Shown: piece after piece, positions 11,864 to 52,690 of the stretch
Numbering within the stretch: position 1 is the stretch's first letter
Layout of the letters: the number at the start of each line of letters is the position of its first letter
Notes under the pieces: generated by a model
What the model was told of the DNA's origin: nothing
Seen by the model: the letters and a program-made list of their open reading frames with translations, nothing else
The model's database searches: none
Translations under genes and position numbers: made by a program
Assembly: GCA_019095985.1 (NCBI GenBank)
Contig: CM032666.1
Span: 52,082,615-52,146,614, forward strand
Length of the DNA: 64,000 bases
Reading direction: 5' to 3'
Source of the DNA: Streblospio benedicti
Lineage: Eukaryota; Annelida; Polychaeta; Spionida; Spionidae

Positions 11864-13032
11864 AATCTGTGAAATCAAGGATTTCATGAAATTTCTAAAA
11901 TTTTCATGGAATTCATGAAATCCCTGTTTCACTTGGGGATTTCATGAATTCACTAAAATCTCTAGGGATTTCATGTAATTACTGAAATGACACTCTAGTT
12001 ATTTCATGAAATCTCTGAATGGCGTTTTCATATTTCAGTGTCCATGTTTCAATCAAACATTCCAAAGATGTCTAAGATGCAATATTTTGTAAGGAACTTT
12101 AATTATTGCTTATCATATACATTCAGTGCAACATAAATATCACAATTTTTAGAATTCTATTACAATACATTATTACTTGATGATACAGGAACTTCACTAA
12201 TTCTTATTTTGACATGTGACACTGCTGTGACACCTGCTATTACAAAGTTTAGTTTTTTTGCTTTAAAACACTTGCACCTGTTTGTCTGACACTTTTTCTT
12301 GCCCTTTGAGCAGTCACATCGGAAGAACCCTTTGTCCGCCAGTAGCTGTCGACTTGAGAACCTGACGAAGTGTGATGGTACATTCTGTGTTGATATCAGA
12401 GTCAATCAAATGTCGCTGGGAACAGAGGTCAAATTGATTCCTTGAATACTTTGTGCTCAGAATCCCAGTTTTCACTGCAATTGTAGAGGTCATTTCATCC
12501 CGATGAATCACAATTCCAAGTATGTTTCTTGCGTGATATCTGCCTCTATGAACCATAGGAATTGGAACAGCAATATTATCTCCAACTTCAGCCACCTTTA
12601 AGTCAATCCGGCAGCGTTGTACACCTCTTGTAGTACACCTCTTTGTGCCATCTTGACTGATAGGCAAGAATGAACTGGTTTAGCATGACTTACACACCCA
12701 TTATATAGCCATATATTGTGAAAGCAAGGAGAGGAAATATTTGTAACTGTTATAGCAACAGCTTATTGAAGAAAGGCTTCACAGTCTTCCTAAAATGTGT
12801 CCAGTAATGTTGTGTAATATAACACTCGTTAATTCAGTAATTACATGAAATCCCTAGGGATTATAGAGAAAATGTGTCCAGTAATGTTGCGTAATATAAC
12901 ACTGGTTAATTCAGTAATTACATGAAATCCCTAGGGGTTTTAGAGAATTCATGAAATCCCTAAGTGAAACAGTGATTTCACGAATTCCCTGAAAATTTTG
13001 GGGATTTCACGAAATCCCTGATTTCACAGATT
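11864..13032 (-). mobile_element. TIR element carrying a KRBA2/Ginger-like integrase tail
   Basis: The ends are imperfect inverted repeats of roughly 130 bp: AATCTGTGAAATCA at the left pairs with TGATTTCACAGATT at the right. Both arms contain multiple GGGATTTCATGAA/TTCATGAAATCCC subrepeats. At the right end part of the arm is duplicated (about 12830-12860 and 12895-12925, each with TTACATGAAATCCCTAGG). Inside, the minus strand encodes the C-terminal part of a transposase-like protein. The short internal length indicates a deleted, non-autonomous copy. Confidence 0.7.
12160..12667 (-). pseudogene. C-terminal fragment of KRBA2-like integrase/transposase
   Basis: Two overlapping minus-strand frames (12314-12667 and 12160-12405) read like the tail of KRBA2-type proteins, which descend from integrase-bearing DNA transposons. 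The first has VGDNIAVPIPMVHRGR, NILGIVI and KYSRNQFDLC. The second has FFRCDCSKGKKKCQTNRCKC, a cysteine-rich CxC...CxxxxCxC module. The change of frame between them and the lack of the catalytic integrase core show a broken copy. Assignment rests on remembered family wording, not on a search. Confidence 0.65.
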
Positions 13033-13194
13033 ATATGCATTGATTGCAGATATATGCTTGACTAATGTTGTAAATGTTCATGTGGTTGGCAGCCATTTTG
13101 TTTTTTTCAAATTTCGAGGCTTATACTTGGTTGTAGCATGCGACATACACTAGAAATGGACTCCATGAACAACGACTTTTTCTATCAGCTTTGT

Positions 13195-13735
13195 GATATG
13201 AGAATCGTCACAGTGCTGTTTGTTCCACATTGTCCATAAAAGTGGTTACTCTCACATATTGTACCATAACTTTAGAACCACCCAACATGTCTTAGATTTA
13301 ATACTTGCTCCGTGTAAAAGACATATTTGGTAAGTGGATCATCAAAATCCATAGTGTTTACATTGCTCAAACAATTGTGAAACCTATGGCAAACATGTCA
13401 TTTTGGTATTTTGTGGCCATATTTATGAGTTATTATGTTGCTCACAACATTGGTTCTATATCAATAACTAATAATGTAATTTCGTATTTTTTGTAATTGG
13501 ATGCCATTGGAATGATACAATGTACATTTTAAATGAATCTCTGTCTGCTGCTCTTCAAAACGCTATATGAGAATCGTCACGGTGTTGTTCCACATTGTCC
13601 ATAAAAGTAGTTACACCCGCATATTGTACCATAACTTTAAAACTACCTAGCAAGCCTTAGATTAAAAGCTTGTCTCATGAAAAAGACATATTTGGTAAGG
13701 GAATTCCCGAAAATTATCCCGTTTACAATGCATGG
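13195..13735. repeat. Diverged direct duplication, offset about 372 bp
   Basis: 13195-13370 and 13567-13735 share TGAGAATCGTCAC, TTCCACATTGTCCATAAAAG, ATTGTACCATAACTTTA and AAGACATATTTGGTAAG in the same order. The first 80 bp of each copy also occurs at 51268-51350 and, inverted, at 26905-26966, so it belongs to a dispersed family. Confidence 0.75.
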
Positions 13736-13759
13736 TTAGATAATTTAAGGCCAGTTACA

Positions 13760-15518
13760 CTACAAGTAAATGACAATTAGGATGGTTACTCCCACCGGGT
13801 AATGTTGATTTTGTCCACAGGAAATGTTAAACGTCTGTATGACCATTAAGGGTACTATGAAGTCTTTAAGGGAAAAATATTCTATTTTCAGCTTTTTAAT
13901 ATCTACTATACTGTAAACTATGAAGAACAACATATTTTGAAATGAACCTTTTATCTTCGATAGTTTTCCCATTACAACCCATTTTGTGAAGACCAAGCCG
14001 GAGTGAAAAACAATGACTCATTCATTGCAGGCTTATAAGGTTATATAGGCTAAAAATTCCATTTTTTACATTTTCAATGTTTTGTATGCTATAAATGTTA
14101 AAGAACAACGTCCTTTTAAAATGAACGTTTCATCATCAATAGTTTTTCTTATATGATATATTTTATAGATAGCAACTACTATCAATGCATATTGATTGGC
14201 CATGTTTAAAAAGCCCATTTTCTCAAAACTAAGTTTGCATAGTAGATGAATTTTTCTTTTTATATTTCTCTTTAGTAACCGTGAAATCAAATTTTCATTT
14301 TTTGATTTTTATTTCGTTGATGAATTATGATTATGAACGTTTTTGTATTGATTTGCAAGAAAATTCGGAAAATACGTGGTTTCGAAACTTAAAATGCATG
14401 TAAAATGATAAAGAGGAAAAATATAAAAAAATTGAGGCAAGGTTTTCTAGATAAATATACAAATTTTGTAACTGAATAGTGACTTTGGTCATTTCGATGT
14501 TTTACTATCAGTTATATGCTTCGCAGGCAAAGTTATAATTTTTTCATTTATTGATTTAAAATTCTTTTCATCAATCTATACAATTCAAAACATGTTGTGT
14601 CATTAGATTAGATAATTATCTACAAAATAAGGTGTAATTGGTAAGAATTGAAGCAATAATGAGTGAGAAAGTCAAAGTTTAATAAAATCCTTAGAAAAGA
14701 GTTCATAGTCCCCTTAAGTTTGTTGAAATTTCATCAATAACACCCATTCTGTAAGTGCAGTTGAGTGAAAATGTCACATCTTTAAGTTTATTGGACACAT
14801 TTTTAACGAGTCCCATCATAATGACCTGTCCAGTTGCTATCAGTCAATGTTTCATAAGATTCATTGTCAAACAAAAGATCAATTTCCATTTTCATATCAC
14901 TGTCATAGAAGTGCATTGCAAATATAAAAATTCTTAATCCATGTGCCAAATGTGCTGGTTGCCAGAGTGGTAAAGTCCACTCTATTTAGGAAAAACACCA
15001 GTTCAGAGTCATTTGAGAAGATCATTACAAATACGGTCCATACGTTCAAAAGTGCTGATATACTTAACGAGGGCTGAGAGAAATTCTTCTACATCAATCC
15101 TTCTTTTCATATCATGGAAGTTATATGACTAATTTAACAAATAGAAAGAAACGACCATCTGGTGGGAGTAACATGATATGTGTTACTCCCACCAACTTGA
15201 CAAATGGTTACTCCCACTTCTACACTTTCGGAAATGCTAAGATTGTTTTATCACATAAGGCTTTTTGAAAAGTATTTAACCTGGAATAAGAGATTTAATC
15301 CTTTTAAAGTGCATATCTAAAACCTGACTTGTAGAAGAGCAGAAACATTTCACATGTCCTGTTACAGCATTACATATACATATATACATATACATATTGT
15401 ATATACATATAACATATATACATATGGATCCATCCAGCAAATCTCCTGACACTATGAACCATGCATAGAATACTACCACAGTACACCATATATATATATA
15501 TACATATAAGGTACTACA
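13760..15518. other. Non-genic region with ACTCCCACC motifs
   Basis: No gene is recognised. The phrase GTTACTCCCAC(C) occurs at about 13785, 15183 and 15205. At 15161-15193 GGTGGGAGTAACA and TGTTACTCCCACC form a perfect 13-bp inverted repeat with a 7-nt loop. Other sequence is AT-rich. A weak tRNA-like phrase near 14958 (GGTTGCCAGAGTGGT) lacks a good B box. Confidence 0.5.
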
Positions 15519-15688
15519 GATTAGTCATTTTATACGATAGCTGGTTTATACCATTATAGCATAAACCAACTAATGCAAAGGCAACAATATAACTAAACAT
15601 GACACCGAACGAACCACGCATAGAATACGCACATAGAGTGCACAAGCATGAAACATTGATGTGCCAAATACAACCAAATGGACTAGAT

Positions 15689-15765
<77 letters not shown>

Positions 15766-16032
15766 TCATATCTACAGTGTACTATGTAATTGTTTTCGTC
15801 CTATTGGGATTCACATAGTGCAGAGCAGAGTAATGAGGTTGGGACGGACAAACAAAGAGTGCAAGCTCGGCATATTCGTGCCAGACCCTGTGCACTGCCA
15901 GAGTGCAAACTGACGAAAGCAGTGAGCGAGCACAAGGCACACACAATATATATATACACACACGTACACACACATATATATATATATATATGCATATATA
16001 TATATACGTATATATATATATATATATAGTAT

Positions 16033-16081
<49 letters not shown>

Positions 16082-16372
16082 TATATACACATATATATAC
16101 ACACACACACACACACATATATACACATATATACACACACATATATACACAGTGATATAGACACGAAGATACACACAGACACAGACACAGATATATACAC
16201 ACATATATATAATTGAACAAGATCTAGTCCAAACAGACATCAATAGACAGACAGACACATCACCAAACGCACCCACATAAATACACTTATGTTTAGTTAT
16301 ATTGTTGTTTTAGATTAGTTGGTTTTATACTATAATAGTATAAACCAACTATATATTCGTATAAAACTAAAT
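15519..16372. repeat. Inverted-repeat unit filled with (TA)n and (CA)n microsatellites
   Basis: The left end (about 15519-15578, containing TTTTATACGATAG and CATAAACCAACTAA) is the imperfect reverse complement of 16308-16372. A second inverted pair, GACTAGATCTT at 15681 and AAGATCTAGTC at 16219, lies inside. The core is (TA)n at 15691-15764 and mixed TA/CA repeats at about 15947-16215. Long open frames here are artefacts of the repeats. It may be a foldback or MITE whose core expanded. Confidence 0.6.
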
Positions 16373-16476
16373 GATAACCGTCCCTTTAAGTTGATATTAT
16401 ATATATATATATAAATTAGCAGTTGTGTTTAATAGTGTTCCACATTTGCATGGGTGGCACTTTTGAGTTTTCAATG

Positions 16477-16521
<45 letters not shown>

Positions 16522-16654
16522 TATTTTGGAACAACACACACACACACAAAAACACACAGAATAACACCACACGGCAGATACACACAGACACAGACACAGA
16601 CACACACAGACACACACAAACAGATAGATAGACAGACAGACAGACACACACCCA

Positions 16655-16698
<44 letters not shown>

Positions 16699-16850
16699 CA
16701 CACACACAATATAAATGATATTGATAATCAATGATAACCGGGTCCCTTAAGTTGACTTATATAGCTTATACAATACAAAAACTCGTGTTTAATATTCCAC
16801 ATTTTGGTGGCACTTTTGAGTTTTCTACCGAGTTCTTTATTTTGGAACAA
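16372..16850. repeat. Tandem duplication with expanded (CA)n and (CACG)n
   Basis: 16372-16530 and 16730-16850 share ATGATAACCG, CCCTTTAAGTTGA, GTGTTTAAT, GTGGCACTTTTGAGTTTTC and CTTTATTTTGGAACAA. In the first copy a (CA)n run (16478-16519) sits inside the shared sequence, and CA/GACA tracts follow. A pure (CACG)n tract lies at 16653-16698. No coding content. Confidence 0.7.
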
Positions 16851-17474
16851 GTCAGTATCAAACCAAAAACGAGGAATAATCCTCCGGGGCCAATCCGGGC
16901 CATACAAATCCTCGGTAAAATGTATAGTGTAATATTGGTGTCATAATTCGCGCAGTTGGTATTGTCTCGCATGCTGCGAATCGGCATAATATTATACAAT
17001 CAGGGCCATATGAGCATAGTGCATTAGCTGACTTGGTTGTGCAGCGGATGCTCAGTACTTTAATACCCTATTGCTCACCCCCATAGTGAAGCATCTTATA
17101 ATGCAATACTATTTACTAAATATGCACTTAACATTGTCGAATCAACATATGCAAAGACGTAAAAGCAATTTTGGAGTACTGTTAATATGCAAATTATAAC
17201 TCACTTTGAATTCGAAGATGGATTTAAAAGAGTCGGTATTCAGTAGCTATTCTTATTTACAATGAATAATACACTTAATAGTGAATTTACCTGAAATAAT
17301 ACTCGGATTTGTGCAATGTTTCGACGTAGAAAAAAGCCAGAAATGGAATTGGCTGCATGGCTTGTAAGTAATTGTTTGAATTATCAAATTGATGTAAATG
17401 TACATGTGTAAATGTGGTGGTTTATAGTCGTGATCCAAGTCTGGCTCTCACGACTTTACAATTTACACCAGGTC

Positions 17475-17752
17475 ATTGGCCCACTTATTCATCATTAATT
17501 GATCATTAAAAAAATTCTCATATGCTTGCATTGGCAGCACATTCTGCGCACAATGCTAATTACTCACACAATCACTCACCCTTTCAACCCAATGATCTGT
17601 ACCTATTTAACGTGTAGGTGCTACAAAGCAGCGTGCAACCCCTTTAGAGATAAGTTTGCTCAACACCCACTACCAGACCCGACCGGGAATCCAACCCGAT
17701 CGAACCTGATCACGCGTCTTACTCTCTAACCACTCGGCCACAGAAGCACACT
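17475..17752 (-). repeat. tRNA-derived SINE-like repeat
   Basis: Read on the minus strand, the head is GTGGCCGAGTGGTTAGAGAG, an A-box typical of Leu/Ser-type tRNA. About 45 nt further is GGTTGGATTCCCGGTC, a B-box with one change from GGTTCRANNCC. It does not form a complete tRNA. The body continues to about 17475. This is the usual shape of a tRNA-derived SINE. Family identity and exact 3' end are uncertain. Confidence 0.55.
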
Positions 17753-17882
17753 ATTTTAAGACCCCTTTATCGTAATCAGTAGCCCAGAGTTTCAATGGTA
17801 AGGACATTGAAAAATGTCTCACTTTTCATGATGATCAAAATGGATGAGTGGGCGTGTTGGGTTTCCACATTTATGCATACAT

Positions 17883-17925
<43 letters not shown>

Positions 17926-17928
17926 CAC
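17883..17928. repeat. (GCAC)n microsatellite
   Basis: About eleven uninterrupted GCAC units followed by ACACAC. It is the same motif as at 16653-16698, 1.2 kb upstream. Open frames across it are repeat artefacts. Confidence 0.95.
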
Positions 17929-18364
17929 ACATGTACTTACGTGGTATAATTTGGACTGTGGAGTGTGCCGAAGGATAAACGGTGCAAATATAATAATGCC
18001 TAGTCCTGACAAAGGCGCCATATAGATGTTCAAAAACGACACACGGAACCTGTAGTGAAGTTCTTTAAGTCACTGTCACATAGAAAAAACGGATGAAACA
18101 CGTATGTACCACGGATAGATTTTTGTCGTACGTGGTTCATCCGTGGAGATACGCCGACCATCAGTGCCTCGTCCGTTTTTATAAGTTGAATTACGTGGAG
18201 TGATTTCACGAGTCGAGATGTCCGCGCTAATCCTTTTGGAATGTTCAAAAGTATTTGCACGGATGGATTTTCATATCATACGTGGGCTGTACTCGATATT
18301 ACCGTGATACAAACGTACATTGTCCGTAAAATGTCCGGTCAATACGCTATTTATCCTTAGGGCG

Positions 18365-19164
18365 TAGCGCCATTAAAGTGGAAGGGAAATTTGTTGACGA
18401 TTTGATTGGAAAAGCCAACATCCTTTATAAACAATTCCAGTCAGTGTTCTCCCCTAGAAACCCTCTAACACTGAATATTCATTGTACCAAAGCCTGCAAC
18501 GTTTTGAAGACGTCTGGTGAGCATAACACAATCCCTCAGATGCCTCCTATTGAGATGACTGAGAAAGGAGTGTTGAAGCAACTTCAGAAGCTCAACCCAC
18601 ACAAAGCTCCCGTTCCAGACAAAGTGAAACAATTGGTACGCAAGGAACTACCTGAGACCATAGCACCAGTGATAAGAAGAATATTCCAAGTATCACTCAA
18701 GCAAGGCAAGACTACTGAACTATGGAGAAAGGCGCTCGATTTTTTTAGAAAGGTGAAAAATATAAGGCTGTTAATTACCAACCAGTGTCACTGACATGCA
18801 TCCTGGGCCAGCAGCCTGATGAATCACCTGAACGCTAACAATCGTCTGTATGATAAACAGCACGGCTTCAGAAACAAGCTCTCCTGTGAGCGCAACTCAT
18901 CAAATTCTCATCAGATGTGATGAAGATGGTGCAGGATAGGCCATACCATAATCATGGATTTTAGTAAAGCATTTGATAAAGTCTCCCACGATCACTTTGT
19001 ATACAAGCTAAACCGTGTTGGTATTGATCCCTTGATCACAAACTGGATCAAGTCGTTCCTGTGGTTGTTGATGGTGAGGAATCAGAGTATGTGCCAGAGT
19101 GAGCGTCCATACTTTGCTGTTGTACAGGAAAATGCTCGCTATGTATGCTTGAAAAACAGGAATT
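18365..19164 (+). pseudogene. CR1/Jockey-like LINE reverse transcriptase, 5' part
   Basis: A frame at 18378-18794 has the pre-RT region LKQLQKLNPHKAPVPDKVKQ, matching the usual KAPGPDGI motif, followed by a thumb-like PVIRRIFQVSLKQGKTTELW stretch. Another frame at 18954-19166 begins MDFSKAFDKVSHDHFVYKLN, the catalytic motif A region. The frames are separated by stops and shifts, so this copy is dead. The segment with the YxDD catalytic motif is absent because sequence was lost where the next feature was inserted. The reading continues at 20226. Confidence 0.85.
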
Positions 19165-20225
19165 AAATCTCCCCGGACGAAGTCCGAAGGGGGATTTCTT
19201 GCTTTGCTTCTGTCTGTCTGTGCGTGCGTCCGAAATAAACAGTCTGATAACTCGAAGACTACTTGAGCTATTGATTTGCAAATTGAATATGTCTTGTTTG
19301 AGGAAAAAAGTACCTTTCAAATAATTTTGTTTGTACTTTGGCCTACTTTTGACAAACTTATGCGCGTTACGTAATAAACCTTGTTAACACTCTACAGGGA
19401 GAAGTATTTGAGCTATGGTCACCAAACTTCATATTTAGCTTTGTTGTACTACTCTCCAGAGCTGATTAGATGTCGGTGTACTTTGGCCTACCTTTGATGA
19501 AGTTACGATGTCTTTTTAAAAACAAATTATTATTTAATTGTGTTTATCTGTCTCCTGGGAACAGTTTATGACGTATCATCAACAAACTTGACATTTGGTA
19601 TGTCTATGTCACTCTCCCCACGTGATTTGATATTGGTGTACTTTGGCCTACTGTTGAACTTATGAGCATTACGTAATAAACATTGTTAACACTCTACTGG
19701 GCGAAGTATTTGACCTATGGTCACCAAACTTCATATTTACCTTTGTTGTACTACTCTCCAGAGCTGATTAGATTTTGGTGTACTTTGGCCTACGTTTGAT
19801 GAAGTTACGATGTGTTTTTAAAAACAAATTATTACGTAATTGTGTTTATCTGTCTCCTGGGAACAGTTTATGACGTATCATCGCCAAACTTGACATTTGG
19901 TATGTCTATGTCACTCTCCTCACGTGATTTGATTTTGGTGTACTTTGGCCTACTTTTGATGATATCACGATGTGTTTTAAAAACTAATTATTATTACGAA
20001 TTCGTGTTTATCTGTCTCCTGGGAAGACTTTATTACCTATCATCACCAAACTTGACATTTTGTATGACTATGTCACTCTCCTCATGTGATTTGATATTTG
20101 AGTACTTTGGCCTACTTTTCAAAAATGGCCTGATCGGGGAAGTGGCCTGATCGGGGAAGGGAAGATTTACGGCGTTCCCGACGACTACTTCTTTTGATTT
20201 TAGTGAAGTTCTTGTTTTTGTTTTT
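19165..20225. repeat. Tandem array interrupting a LINE, six units of 142-162 bp
   Basis: The block opens with CCCCGGACGAAGTCCGAAGG, a stem-loop, then CTGTCTGTCTGTGCGTGCGT. Six diverged units follow, each with GTACTTTGGCCTAC (at about 19332, 19478, 19638, 19780, 19940 and 20102) plus TCACCAAACTT and CTGTCTCCTGGGAA. Spacing alternates 142-146 and 160-162, so a two-part higher-order unit of about 302 bp was copied. TGGCCTGATCGGGGAAG is doubled near 20126-20159. A seventh unit lies at 22039-22229. No coding function is seen. Confidence 0.75.
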
Positions 20226-20990
20226 CTCCGATTGATATATTGTGTTCAGTCCACTGTCTAGATGTGGGAACAGGACTGGCTAACGCAGTTTCACCCTGCA
20301 AAATGCAATGTCCTCAGAATTATGAAGAAGACCCATACTTCGTATGCATACACTCTGCATGGAGAGTTTCTGGAGGAAGTCACCTCCGCAAAGTACCTGG
20401 GCATAAAATCTCAAATGACATGTCCTGGAACAAGCACATAGATAAGACTGTCTTCAAAGCAAATAGCAAACTTGGCTTCCTAAAAAGACATCTTAAAGTT
20501 AAAAATCAAAAGACCAAAAAAAAAACTGCTTACAAGACCATAGTCCGGCCAACTTTGGAATACTTGAGAAAGGTGCCACACAGAGCAGCTAGGTAGGTGA
20601 CTGGGAGGTATCAAAGTACGTCCTCGGTCAGTAGCATGATCAGTGACCTTGGATGGAAGATTCTGGCCCTGCGCAGAATTGTCAGTCGGCTCACAATGCT
20701 GTTCAAAATCACCAAGGGTCTTGGTGACATACCAATTGGTTATTATGTAAGCTTCAAAAAGAAATGGTGTCCATCTTAACCAAATAATAGCCAGAACCAT
20801 CTACTACCAATTTTCATGTTTTCCACGAACAGTCTCTGACTGGAATAGCTTACCCAGAGACACTCTTCAGGCCCAAACAATAGCAACCTTCAAGAATAAG
20901 GTTGCAGCCTTGAGCCACAGTGTACCATACTAACCCTTATATCCCCCACCTGCTTTTATACTGCACTTATTAACCTCTTTTATCTGTTGT
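20226..20990 (+). pseudogene. CR1/Jockey-like LINE, 3' part
   Basis: Frames at 20240-20596 and 20597-20779 carry NDMSWNKHIDKTVFKANSKL, KTAYKTIVRPTLEY and ISDLGWKILALRRIVSRLTM, the post-RT region of Jockey/CR1 LINEs. The sequence after it fits the C-terminal tail before the 3' UTR (TVSDWN-like wording recognisable with frame changes). Together with 18365-19164 it is one LINE split by the tandem-repeat block. Confidence 0.8.
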
Positions 20991-21366
20991 CTTTTACTTA
21001 ACTAACCTTCCCTTCTTTTTATCTTTTCACATTCTCTCACACAGCCTATAAGCATCTTATGGATGACAGGCTTGAAAATCTGTAAATCTGAAGTGAAAAA
21101 TTCTTCACATGGGCTGAGGGGGTCACACGGAGTGGGCTCAAAGTTGTCCGTCATACACGACTGTCCAGGGTTCTGATGAGATAGCACCCCGTAGTATATT
21201 CAGTATATTACCCACTTTAGACTAGGGCACAGTTGTCATAGATCACAGCCCCTGGACGCTGACGACAACAACACACTGCCGACGACGACAACGAGATAGG
21301 ACCAATGATACAGAGGATTCTAGAGCTGACCCTTATTGCAGTTATAATTATTTATTCAAATTTCAG

Positions 21367-50888
<29,522 letters not shown>

Positions 50889-50965
50889 ACTCAGGAAAAG
50901 AGGATTAATGTATACCTTTCTAAATTCGTATGAACTCACATTTTAGATAGCTTCACAATTGTGCA

Positions 50966-50971
50966 AATAAA
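50966..50971 (+). terminator. Polyadenylation signal of the calmodulin-like gene
   Basis: AATAAA 78 bp after the stop codon, followed by T/G-rich sequence (GGATTGATTTTC). This fits a short 3' UTR. Confidence 0.65.
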
Positions 50972-51267
50972 GGATTGATTTTCTTTATATACACGATAAT
51001 GTATATATCAAATACTAGTATCCTTCATGCAAATCATATAACTTCTGAGCTAAAATTATATTAAAAAGTATGGATGCAACATTATTGGCTTCCATGGGGG
51101 TAATGGTTAATATGTGCGCCGACATAGCAATGGCCTCCACATTCATCTGGCCTGGAATAGGCATTAATACGAGGGAGGCGTTTATTGATTTAAAATTGTG
51201 TCTAACCCTGCATCTATTTGAGGGGAGGCTACAATATGGGCAGAGGCTATAAAACGCAGAAATACGG

Positions 51268-51350
51268 TATATATGAGAATCGTCACAGTGTTGTTCCACA
51301 TTGTCCTTAAAAGTGGTTACTCCCACGTATTGCATTATTACTTTTAAACA
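51268..51350 (-). repeat. Dispersed repeat (TGAGAATCGTCAC family)
   Basis: TATATGAGAATCGTCACAGT then GTTGTTCCACATTGTCC and GGTTACTCCCAC match 13195-13280 and 13563-13650, and inversely 26905-26966 within the Penelope remnant. At the last site the frame reads ITPFMDNVEQHRDNSHI. Confidence 0.75.
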
Positions 51351-51504
51351 ACCCAACATGCTGAAACCCGCTGCTGAATTTTGCCAACTCACTGCCCGAC
51401 GCTCTGGGGATGGCGCCGGGTTGGCCACTCACATTAGTGCATGGAACGAGGCCTGGATTTTCATGATATAGGCTCACTCAATTCGGGAAAGAACATCATA
51501 TACC

Positions 51505-52690
51505 ATTGGAAAGCTTACAATCTCAGCTTTCTAACCATGTAGGATGGCATTGAGTAACGAGTAGCTTTTTGTTACAAAAATGTGTTTGAAAAACAGCACT
51601 TCAAATTCTTTAGGGGCGAATTCGGCGTCATTCAACAGCGCATGATTTTTCTTGAGTGTTTGGGACCCCATATACAAGATGTGTTTGATGATATATGCAA
51701 TGTGTAATATACCATTTAAAAGGATATATTGTCCTCTTTACAGTGATGCATAATTTCTAACTCTTATTAATATAGGGAAATAGTTAATTACACATATGTG
51801 TCTTACAGCCACTCCTCATTTCAAAAACAATGAAAAAATACTCTCTAATTTTTAGCTTACGTTTAATCCCAGACACATAGATTTTCCATTTTGGTAATGT
51901 ATTATATACCAGACAAATGCTTATTCTCTAAGCTCTGCAACGGTGCCTAATATGTATTTATGTGTACCAATCTGAAGATTTTACAGACTCATCAATGAAT
52001 CCCTTTCAACCACTCTAATTCTAAAGGAATGTTGACCTAAACCTCATTGTATAGAACTGAAATTTTATTTACATTGTATGAGGACCACTAAAATAAGAAA
52101 CTAGCTATCACATACCATTGCACTGATTACAATCTCACCTTTACAACAGCGTATGATATCATTGTATAATAAGTAGCTTTACATGAGAAAAATAAACGTA
52201 AAAATGTCCTTTCTAGTGTGAGCAAAGCTAGAGTAGGTCAGCACGGAGGGTGGATTGTAGAATCCATCCCAATGAAATTAGGTCAATTAAACTCTTAATT
52301 GACCGGGGCCTAAGCTAGGTACGTCTCACGCTCGGATGTGTATATCCTGTACGCATAAATAAGTCCATGGAGCGGGAACAACCCACAGAACAGTATAAGT
52401 GGTTGAAGCAACAACAAGTAGGAACCACCAACACTATCATTGATCTCACATCATATTAAGGTGAATATGGCCTTGTGCACTCCTGTCTATGGGTGCGTTA
52501 CTCTTAGGAGGACACAATTCGGCTTGTGCCGTGTTCTGAAAGCCATCACTACCAGCACCAGTGCGAGTTCCACCTGGGAGCCATCAATCTGGTGCCTGGA
52601 GGACTCAGTGGAGAAGACCCCATAGTCTCAGGTACATATTAATAATGAGGACAAAGCATTGAGAGTTTCTCAACACTGAACGTTGGCTGA
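51505..52690. repeat. Large inverted repeat, left arm
   Basis: Reverse complement of about 55440-56643, diverged by roughly a fifth with many indels. Examples: GGTCAATTAAACTCTTAATT versus AATTAAGAGTTTAATTGACC, and AGCAAAGCTAGAGTAGGTCA versus TGACCTACTCTAGCTTTGCT. The outer part of the arm is itself built of diverged tandem units, each with ACCATTG..., TTACAATCTCA and AAGTAGCTTT-like words (near 51500, 51690 and 52110). Confidence 0.85.

Noticed and set aside
14953-15010. tRNA-like phrase GGTTGCCAGAGTGGT
   Set aside because: B-box is poor and no cloverleaf is apparent.
15599-16276. Several open frames of 80-164 codons on both strands
   Set aside because: They translate (TA)n and (CA)n microsatellites into Ile/Tyr or His/Thr runs.
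16397-16734. Cys/Val and His/Thr-rich open frames
   Set aside because: Products of (CA)n and (CACG)n repeats.
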